Of a stretch of 9,673 nucleotides of DNA, positions 1 through 4,948 are shown one piece after another. The position numbers and the translations under genes are program-made. Below the pieces are notes generated by a model. The model did no database searches. It worked only from the letters and a program-made list of their open reading frames with translations, and was not told where the DNA came from. Source of the stretch: JBGPYB01 sp041493035 (GTDB taxonomy: Bacteria; Acidobacteriota; Vicinamibacteria; Fen-336); NCBI GenBank assembly GCA_041493035.1, contig JBGPYB010000172.1:1-9673 (forward strand), in the 5' to 3' direction. Each line of letters starts with the position of its first letter. The stretch's first letter is position 1.

Positions 1-1
1 C

Positions 2-2041
2 TCGATCTTCACGGGTCTCATTCCCCCCCACCATGGCGTGCGAGACAACGGCGGCTTCTTCCTCGACGAGTCGAAGACGACGCTCGCGGAGCGCCTGAAG
101 GCCGCAGGCTACGCAACGGGGGCGTTCGTCGCGGCATGGGTCCTCGAGTCGCGCTGGGGCCTGGCCCAGGGCTTTGACAAGTACTCGGACAAGTTCGATC
201 TCAGCCAGTACAAGGTTCTGTCCCTCGGGACCGTCCAGAAGAAGGGCGACGAGGTGATGACCGACGCCCTCGCGTGGCTCGATACGGTGCGCGACCGGAA
301 GTTCTTCGCGTGGGTGCATCTCTATGATCCCCACAGCCCCTACGATCCGCCGGAGCCCTACCGCTCACGCTACCGGGGCCAGCCCTACGTGGGTGAGATC
401 GCGTATGTGGACAGCGTGGTCGGCCGCCTTCTCGAGTGGCTCCGTCAACAGCGCCTCATGGATCGGACGCTGATCGTCGTTACCGGCGACCATGGCGAGA
501 GCCTCGGCGACCACGGCGAGTCCACCCATGCGTACTTCATCTACGACGCGACGACCCATGTGCCGCTGATCGTCCGAACGCCCTGGGGGCTGCGCGGCCG
601 GAGCCGGACCCAGACCTCGAGCGTCGACATCCTTCCGACGATCCTGGATCTCGTGGGACTCCCGCCCCAGCCCGAGATCGACGGCCGTTCCCTCGCTCGG
701 GCGATCGTCGATCCCTCGGCTGAACTCGGCCACGTGGCGTACTCGGAGACGTATTTTCCCCGCTACCACTTCGGTTGGCAGCACTTGCAGGGTCTCCGCA
801 GTGGCAGATACCAGTTCGTCGAGGCCCCGACGCCGGAGCTGTATGACATCGAGAAGGACCCAGGCGAGACGACCAACATCTACAAGGCGTTCAGCAAGCG
901 GGCCCAGGACTTGCGAACGGCGATGCAGGCGCTCGTCCGCACCGGCGAGGCCGTTGTCCCGGAACGCCAGGCGATGGATCCGGAGACGCTTCAGCGTCTC
1001 GCGGCGCTCGGCTACGTCGGCAGCGTCGCGAACGTCGACCCGAACCAGGTGCTCCCGGATCCCAAGGACAAGATCAACATCTTTGGCCTCATCAACGCGG
1101 CCAAGGCCGCGGGTGCCGACGATCGCACTCAGGAGGCGATCACCAAGATGCGCGAGGTCCTGAGACAGGATCCCGGCATCATGGACGCCCACCTCACCCT
1201 GGGGAACTGGCTCGCCAAGAGCCACCAACCCGAGGAGGCGATCGAGTCCTTCAAGCGGGCGCTCGCCCTCAAGGCCGACGACGAGGTCGCGATGCTCAAT
1301 CTCGCGAACGCCTATCGCAACCGCGGCAAGACCGACGACGCGCTGGCCGCCCTCGAGATCTTCAAGGGCGCGCTCAAGCTGAACCCGCGCAATCCCCAGG
1401 CCTGGTACCAGCTCGCGACGCTCTACCTGGACCTGGGCCAGACCACGAGCGCACAGGACACGTTTCGCCAGGCGATCAAAGCCAACCCCAAGATGGGCGC
1501 GGCGTACAACGCGCTCGGCGCGATCGCCTTCAACCAGGGCCGCGGCGAGGAGGCTGAGGAGCTCGTGCGGAAAGCCCTCGATCTCGAGCCCGAGACGCAG
1601 GCCGGCCGCTTCAACCTCGCCCGGATCCTCGAGGCGCGGGGCGACGTCCCCGCTGCCGAGGCCTTGTACCGCGAGGAGCTGGAGAGCCATCCCGATCATG
1701 GCCGCGCGCGTTTCAACCTCGCTCAGTTGCTCAGGCAGCGCGGCGACCGGCGGTCCTACCTAGATGAGCTGCGGCTCGGCGTCGAAAAGGCCCCGAGCTT
1801 TGGGGCGTGCTACTTCTTCCTCGCGCGTGAGGAGCTGACCGCCGGCCGCCTCGACGAAGCGGCCTCTCTCTCCCTCAAGGGTCTGGAAGCGGACAAAGGT
1901 TCCGAGGTCGCACCCCTCGGCCACTACGTCCTTGCCGACGTCTACGGACGGCAAGGCCAACCGGCGAAGGCGCAGGAGGAGGTCGAGAAGGCAAAGCGTC
2001 TCGAGGCCGTTCTCCGCTCCCATCCACGCCCGGCCGTCTAG
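2..2041 (+). CDS. Sulfatase-fold protein fused to C-terminal TPR repeats (5' partial)
   Basis: This is the 3' part of an alkaline-phosphatase-superfamily sulfatase-like protein (COG3119 type). The open frame runs off the left edge. The GTG at 38 is not the true start, because codons 2-37 already read as the conserved family segment SIFTGLIPPHHG before VRDNGGFF. The catalytic formylglycine (or substitute) position would lie only a few residues before base 1, so activity cannot be judged. Visible sulfatase features are the YDPHSPYDPP segment near 325-355, the metal-site motif TGDHGES at 482-502 and LYDIEKDPGET near 839-871, which usually closes the domain. From about 1136 to 2000 there are roughly seven TPR units, with typical A-L-G-Y-A spacing and 'LALKADD', 'LKLNPRN' and 'LDLEPE' endings. 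TPRs suggest protein docking. The substrate is unknown; in this TPR-fused subgroup true sulfate-ester hydrolysis is often unproven. The next gene follows after 23 bases. Confidence 0.88.
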   Translation, partial: SIFTGLIPPHHGVRDNGGFFLDESKTTLAERLKAAGYATGAFVAAWVLESRWGLAQGFDKYSDKFDLSQYKVLSLGTVQKKGDEVMTDALAWLDTVRDRKFFAWVHLYDPHSPYDPPEPYRSRYRGQPYVGEIAYVDSVVGRLLEWLRQQRLMDRTLIVVTGDHGESLGDHGESTHAYFIYDATTHVPLIVRTPWGLRGRSRTQTSSVDILPTILDLVGLPPQPEIDGRSLARAIVDPSAELGHVAYSETYFPRYHFGWQHLQGLRSGRYQFVEAPTPELYDIEKDPGETTNIYKAFSKRAQDLRTAMQALVRTGEAVVPERQAMDPETLQRLAALGYVGSVANVDPNQVLPDPKDKINIFGLINAAKAAGADDRTQEAITKMREVLRQDPGIMDAHLTLGNWLAKSHQPEEAIESFKRALALKADDEVAMLNLANAYRNRGKTDDALAALEIFKGALKLNPRNPQAWYQLATLYLDLGQTTSAQDTFRQAIKANPKMGAAYNALGAIAFNQGRGEEAEELVRKALDLEPETQAGRFNLARILEARGDVPAAEALYREELESHPDHGRARFNLAQLLRQRGDRRSYLDELRLGVEKAPSFGACYFFLAREELTAGRLDEAASLSLKGLEADKGSEVAPLGHYVLADVYGRQGQPAKAQEEVEKAKRLEAVLRSHPRPAV

Positions 2042-2064
2042 GACTCGATATACTCCGCCACGCG

Positions 2065-2994
2065 ATGCGCTTCTTCGCGTGGAGCGTCCTGTTCCTGACG
2101 GCACTCGGTGCGGTGGCGTGGATGGTGCTTCGCCCTCGCGACGAGCCTCTTCCGGCCGGCGTCACCGGGACGCTGGTCTTCGTCAGCGACCGGGACGGCA
2201 TCGACTCTCTGTATGCCCGCCGTCTCCCCAAGGGTACGGACCGACGCCTCACGTTCCTGAACGAGCCCGTGCGAGAGCCCGCCGTCTCCCCCGATGGCCG
2301 GATGGCCGCCTTTTCGATGGGAGGGAGGATCGGTGTCGTCTTTCTCGCCAGCAGCGACGTGCGCTTCCTGACCCTCGGCGTCGATTGGCTGGATGCCGCG
2401 CCCTCCTGGCGCCCCGACGGTAAGGCTCTCGTTGTCGCCTCGCGCCACCCCGGTGACGCCAACGCGGATCTCCATCTTCTTCTCGCCCTTGACGCCGGGC
2501 CCGGCCAGGTGGAGCGCCGCCCGCTGACGCTGACGGCGGGCCTCGACGAGGAGGCTCCGGTGTTCGGGCCCGACGGCTCCTACGTGGTTTACATCCGACA
2601 GGACAACGTCGGGCGGATCGACCTCGTCGATGGCCGCGCCCGCCGGATCACCGGAGGCTTCCGCCGCATGCGGGAACCGCGCTTTCTTCCGTCGGGACGT
2701 CTCGTTGCCCTCTGGACGTTGGAGAAGCAATACGGCCTCGACGTGATGGACGCCGACGGCAAGAACCGCGAGACCCTTTCCCTGGGGTCGACCTTCTATC
2801 GCACGCTGCGGCCGTCCCCCGACGGGCGCTTCTTCGCCGCGACCTACACCTTCGATCTCGGCTTTCATCTGGCGGAGGCGCTCCGCCTGCGTCCGACGGA
2901 AGAGGTTCGCCTCCTCGACGCTGCCGGGCGCCCCGCGGCGGTGCTGGCCCGGTCCTGGCGCCACGCCAGCCACTCGCCCGACTGGGGGCGATGA
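2065..2994 (+). CDS. Membrane-anchored TolB-like (PD40) beta-propeller protein
   Basis: The 309-residue protein starts at ATG 2065 with a hydrophobic segment (residues about 5-22) followed by Arg/Pro, so it is either a signal anchor or an uncleaved signal peptide. There is no lipobox. The rest is a beta-propeller: PD40/WD40-like blade signatures appear as SPDGR (75-79), RPDGK (116-120), GPDGS (168-172), LPSGR (208-212) and SPDGR (251-255), each followed by a hydrophobic strand such as MAAFS or FFAAT. Five blades are obvious and a sixth is likely, as in TolB. It is shorter than true TolB (about 430 residues) and lacks TolB's N-terminal domain, so it is not called tolB although a pal gene lies about 1.2 kb downstream. 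It probably acts as a periplasmic binding scaffold; the ligand is unknown. No clear Shine-Dalgarno precedes the start. The 23-base gap suggests co-transcription with the upstream sulfatase gene. Confidence 0.82.
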   Translation: MRFFAWSVLFLTALGAVAWMVLRPRDEPLPAGVTGTLVFVSDRDGIDSLYARRLPKGTDRRLTFLNEPVREPAVSPDGRMAAFSMGGRIGVVFLASSDVRFLTLGVDWLDAAPSWRPDGKALVVASRHPGDANADLHLLLALDAGPGQVERRPLTLTAGLDEEAPVFGPDGSYVVYIRQDNVGRIDLVDGRARRITGGFRRMREPRFLPSGRLVALWTLEKQYGLDVMDADGKNRETLSLGSTFYRTLRPSPDGRFFAATYTFDLGFHLAEALRLRPTEEVRLLDAAGRPAAVLARSWRHASHSPDWGR

Positions 2995-3011
2995 CCAGCG
3001 TGGCGTTCGTG

Positions 3012-3017
3012 TATCAT
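3012..3017 (+). promoter_or_regulatory. Possible -10 element upstream of the lysW-larE pair
   Basis: TATCAT lies 25 bases before the lysW ATG, in the 48-base gap after the propeller gene. The same octamer GTATCATC (3011-3018) recurs before tatA (4024-4031). A -35 is poor: GATGAC at 2990-2995 with a 16-base spacer is the best I see, and it overlaps the upstream stop codon. This call rests on position and -10 similarity only. Confidence 0.35.
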
Positions 3018-3029
3018 CCGATCGCGTAG

Positions 3030-3035
3030 GGAGGT
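3030..3035 (+). promoter_or_regulatory. Strong Shine-Dalgarno of lysW
   Basis: GGAGGT, seven bases before ATG 3043, is one of the best ribosome binding sites in the window. It fixes the start of the short lysW frame and supports it being a real gene despite its 55 codons. Confidence 0.75.
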
Positions 3036-3042
3036 GGCGCGC

Positions 3043-3210
3043 ATGGCGGTCTGCCCCGAGTGCGAGGCGGATATCGAAATGGACGAGTACGACGTGGACA
3101 AGGGAGAGATCATCAGCTGCCCCGAGTGCGGCGTCGACCTGGAGGTGGTGGGGCTGTCGCCTCTCGAGCTGGACGTGGCGGCGCAGGAAGAGGACGAGTG
3201 GGAAGAGTGA
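3043..3210 (+). CDS. lysW: LysW-type zinc-ribbon amino-group carrier protein
   Basis: This is a 55-residue acidic protein. It has two zinc-ribbon knuckles, CPEC at residues 4-7 and CPEC at 26-29, followed by the LysW-like stretch DLEVVGLSPLELD and a C-terminal acidic tail ending DEWEE. In known LysW and amino-group carrier proteins, the gamma-carboxyl of the C-terminal Glu of an EDWGE tail is joined to an amino acid by an ATP-dependent LysX/ArgX ligase, which protects the substrate during lysine or arginine synthesis. The terminal Glu and the Trp are kept here, but the usual Gly is Glu. No ligase, kinase, reductase, transaminase or deacylase of that pathway is in the window. The stop codon TGA (3208-3210) shares its last base with the larE ATG, so the two are translationally coupled. 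Family membership looks clear; use in lysine synthesis is not shown, and a different cargo is plausible. Confidence 0.85.
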   Translation: MAVCPECEADIEMDEYDVDKGEIISCPECGVDLEVVGLSPLELDVAAQEEDEWEE

Positions 3211-4022
3211 TGGAAGCTGCCCTCGATCGCATTCTCGAGGAGATGGGATCGGTGCTGGTCGCCTTCAGCGGAGGCGTCGACAGCACCTATCTGGCCGTGC
3301 GCGCCCACCAGGTTCTCGGGTCGCGGTCCCTCGCAGTTACGGCCGATTCGGAATCTCTCTCGGTGACGCAGCGGGAACTGGCTCTCGACCTGGCAAAGCA
3401 GTTTGGCTTTTCCCACCGCGTGATCCGCACGGAGGAGCTTTCCGACCCGCTCTACCTCCGGAACGAAGGCGACCGCTGCTACCGCTGCAAGACCGAGTTG
3501 TTTTCCCGCCTCGTCCCGATGGCCGCCGCCGAGGGGCTCCGCTACGTCGCCTACGGCCTGATCGTCGATGACCTGGCGGACTTCCGGCCGGGGCACAAGG
3601 CCGCAGCCGAGGCCGGCATCCGCAGCCCGTTGGCGGAGGCGGGGCTCGGGAAGGAAGACGTGCGCTCTCTCTCGAAGGCTCACGGTCTCCCGACTTGGGA
3701 CCTTCCCGCATCGCCCTGTCTCTCGTCGCGGATTCCGTACGGCACGTCCGTCAGCGTCGAAGCTCTGCGCCGGATCGACGTGGCCGAGGATGCGCTCCGT
3801 CGCCTCGGGTTCCGGGAGTTCAGGGTGCGGCATCTGGGGGAGACGGCCAGGGTCGAGATCGCTCCTGCGGAGCTGCGGCATGTCGAGGACGCGGGAATCC
3901 GCGCCGCCATCGAGGCCGACGTCCGGACCGCGGGATACGCTTCCGTGGTGATCGATCCGCAAGGGTATCGGCGGGGGCGGCTGAACGAGGCCCTGCGGGT
4001 TCTGCCCCCCACGTCAGTCTGA
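3210..4022 (+). CDS. larE: LarE-type ATP-dependent sulfur transferase (PP-loop ATPase)
   Basis: The 270-residue protein is the usual length for LarE. The start is ATG 3210, overlapping the lysW stop; an upstream in-frame extension exists only as a read-through of lysW in another frame. The PP-loop ATP-binding motif SGGVDS is at residues 20-25. The Cys-rich segment RCYRC supplies C90 and C93. The motif PCLSSRIPYG supplies C170, equivalent to the sulfur-donating Cys of Lactobacillus LarE. LarE adenylates a carboxylate of a pyridinium mononucleotide and turns it into a thiocarboxylate on the way to the nickel-pincer cofactor of lactate racemase; single-Cys forms sacrifice that sulfur. The CxxC plus Cys set resembles the [4Fe-4S]-carrying type described in Thermotoga maritima. 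No larB, larC or larA is nearby, so the substrate here may differ. The family call is firm; the pathway is open. Confidence 0.9.
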   Translation: MEAALDRILEEMGSVLVAFSGGVDSTYLAVRAHQVLGSRSLAVTADSESLSVTQRELALDLAKQFGFSHRVIRTEELSDPLYLRNEGDRCYRCKTELFSRLVPMAAAEGLRYVAYGLIVDDLADFRPGHKAAAEAGIRSPLAEAGLGKEDVRSLSKAHGLPTWDLPASPCLSSRIPYGTSVSVEALRRIDVAEDALRRLGFREFRVRHLGETARVEIAPAELRHVEDAGIRAAIEADVRTAGYASVVIDPQGYRRGRLNEALRVLPPTSV

Positions 4023-4024
4023 GG

Positions 4025-4030
4025 TATCAT
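4025..4030 (+). promoter_or_regulatory. Possible -10 element upstream of tatA
   Basis: TATCAT sits just after the larE stop codon and 30 bases before the tatA ATG, within the octamer GTATCATC that also precedes lysW. No convincing -35 is visible; the position 17 bases upstream reads CTGCCC. It suggests that tatA-pal can be transcribed apart from larE. Confidence 0.33.
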
Positions 4031-4049
4031 CATAGGGTCCGTTGGAAGT

Positions 4050-4054
4050 GGAGG
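4050..4054 (+). promoter_or_regulatory. Shine-Dalgarno of tatA
   Basis: GGAGG, six bases before ATG 4061, selects that Met as the tatA start. The open frame itself extends back to about 3695 inside larE, but that upstream part is only an out-of-frame shadow of larE. Confidence 0.7.
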
Positions 4055-4060
4055 GTCTTC

Positions 4061-4219
4061 ATGTTTGGCCTCGGTTTTCCCGAGTTGCTCCTCATTCTCG
4101 TCATCGTCATCGTGATCTTCGGCAGCAGCCGTATTCCCGAGCTGGGGAAGGGACTAGGCGAGGGGATCCGGAACTTCAAGAAGGGCATGAAGGGCGACGA
4201 CGAAGAAAAGAAGTCCTAA
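4061..4219 (+). CDS. tatA: Twin-arginine translocase subunit TatA
   Basis: The 52-residue protein has the classic TatA plan. A short periplasmic start (MFGLGFPE) leads into one hydrophobic helix, residues about 9-20. This is followed by the F20-G21 hinge and an amphipathic helix whose RIPELGKGLGEGI and RNFKKGMK segments match single-type TatA proteins, and a charged tail (DDEEKK). TatA oligomers form the protein-conducting part of the Tat pathway, which exports folded proteins with twin-arginine signals. The length is at the short end of the family but normal for many non-enteric bacteria. No tatB or tatC is adjacent, so the rest of the translocase must be encoded elsewhere. The pal gene follows after 25 bases and may be co-transcribed. 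Confidence 0.93.
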   Translation: MFGLGFPELLLILVIVIVIFGSSRIPELGKGLGEGIRNFKKGMKGDDEEKKS

Positions 4220-4230
4220 ACAGCATCAGT

Positions 4231-4235
4231 GGAGG
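4231..4235 (+). promoter_or_regulatory. Shine-Dalgarno that sets the pal start
   Basis: GGAGG, nine bases before ATG 4245. A longer frame could begin at GTG 4236, but that codon overlaps this site and would leave it no ribosome binding site, so ATG 4245 is preferred. Confidence 0.7.
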
Positions 4236-4244
4236 GTGATATCC

Positions 4245-4805
4245 ATGAGAAAGTCGGCTCTGTTCGCAGCGCTCGTCGCCGCCCTTGCGGTGGCGGGTTG
4301 TCATGGGAACCCGAAGCCAGCTCCGCAGGCCGCGCGGCCGACCACGCCCTCGACCCCGCCCCTGGCGCCGCCTCCCGCTGCGTCGCGCGACGTCGCCCCG
4401 CAGACGGACGAGTACGCGAAGGTCAAGGGGATGTCGGCTGAAGAGATCGATCGTCTCGGCATCCTGAGCGAGATCCACTACGACTACAACAAGGCCGACA
4501 TCCGCGATTCCGACCGCGCGATCCTGGCGAAGAACGCCGAGGTTCTCAAGAAGTTCGACTTCCTCAAGATCACCGTCGAGGGGCACTGCGACGACCGCGG
4601 GACCGTGGAGTACAACTTGGCGCTGGGCGACCGACGCGCCAAGGCGGCCCACGACTACCTGGCATCGCTGGGCGTGGCGGGCGATCGGATGAAGGTCGTC
4701 TCCTACGGCAAAGAGGTTCCCCTCTGCCAGCAACAGACCGAAGAGTGCTGGGCGCGAAACCGCCGTGCCCGCTTCACGGTCACTGGGAAGACCGCCGGCC
4801 GCTGA
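4245..4805 (+). CDS. pal: Peptidoglycan-associated lipoprotein Pal (OmpA-like domain)
   Basis: The 186-residue protein begins with a lipoprotein signal: MRK, a hydrophobic run, then the lipobox V16-A17-G18-C19, so Cys19 would be lipidated and anchored in the outer membrane. Residues about 22-50 are a Pro/Ala/Thr-rich spacer. Residues about 78-181 form an OmpA-like peptidoglycan-binding domain, with the Pal signature EGHCDDRGT (112-120), then EYNLALGDRRA and the closing NRRARF. The conserved Asp and Arg that grip the diaminopimelate of peptidoglycan are present. C161 and C168 lie in the PLCQQQTEECW loop and could form a disulfide, as seen in Pal proteins of several non-enteric phyla. Pal works with Tol proteins to hold the outer membrane to the wall during division, but no tolQRAB genes are in the window. 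It is evidence for a didermic cell. Confidence 0.93.
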   Translation: MRKSALFAALVAALAVAGCHGNPKPAPQAARPTTPSTPPLAPPPAASRDVAPQTDEYAKVKGMSAEEIDRLGILSEIHYDYNKADIRDSDRAILAKNAEVLKKFDFLKITVEGHCDDRGTVEYNLALGDRRAKAAHDYLASLGVAGDRMKVVSYGKEVPLCQQQTEECWARNRRARFTVTGKTAGR

Positions 4806-4810
4806 CGAGG

Positions 4811-4827
4811 CGCGGTTCGTCACCGCG
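4811..4827 (+). terminator. Hairpin after pal, possible weak terminator
   Basis: A perfect six-base-pair stem, CGCGGT (4811-4816) and ACCGCG (4822-4827), encloses a five-base loop and starts six bases after the pal stop codon. No U-run follows, so it is not a canonical intrinsic terminator; it could assist termination or protect the 3' end. Confidence 0.35.
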
Positions 4828-4845
4828 GGCGTGAGTTCCGGGGGA

Positions 4846-4858
4846 GAGCAGTGTGCTC
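4846..4858. promoter_or_regulatory. Short dyad, possible operator upstream of the kinase promoter
   Basis: GAGCA-GTG-TGCTC is a perfect 5-3-5 inverted repeat ending 17 bases before the kinase -35 hexamer, a usual place for an activator or repressor. Thirteen-base dyads also arise by chance, and I recognise no known operator here. Confidence 0.25.
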
Positions 4859-4875
4859 GCAAGTCACGGTGTGCC

Positions 4876-4904
4876 TTGACTCTTCCCCGGCTTTGTCTTC
4901 TAAT
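4876..4904 (+). promoter_or_regulatory. Sigma-70-type promoter of the kinase operon
   Basis: TTGACT (4876-4881) and TCTAAT (4899-4904) are separated by exactly 17 bases, close to the TTGACA/TATAAT consensus. This is the best promoter in the window. Transcription would begin near 4911, giving a leader of roughly 38 bases before ATG 4949. The match sits in an otherwise GC-rich non-coding gap. Confidence 0.72.
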
Positions 4905-4948
4905 GCGCGCGACCCCGTGAGGAGCCTTCCCCCGACCTCAGCGCGCCC

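Noticed and set aside
38..40. GTG 38 as the start of the sulfatase
   Set aside because: The frame is open to the window edge and upstream codons encode conserved sulfatase sequence, so the gene begins before the window.
365..1699. Long minus-strand open frame (444 codons) opposite the sulfatase-TPR gene
   Set aside because: Its translation is Arg/Leu/Gly/Val-rich with no domain, and it mirrors a plus-strand gene with clear motifs. Long antisense frames are expected in GC-rich DNA.
2049..2054. TATACT as a -10 for the propeller gene
   Set aside because: It lies only 10 bases before the ATG with no -35, which would give an almost leaderless message; read-through from the upstream gene is simpler.
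2065..2994. Calling the propeller gene tolB because pal is nearby
   Set aside because: It is too short, lacks the TolB N-terminal domain, and is separated from pal by three unrelated genes.
3060..3209. N-terminal extension of larE back to 3060
   Set aside because: The added residues are an Arg/Gly-rich out-of-frame reading of lysW. ATG 3210 matches the LarE family start.
2038..3962. Two overlapping minus-strand frames opposite the propeller, lysW and larE genes
   Set aside because: They span several real plus-strand genes and show no family features or ribosome sites.
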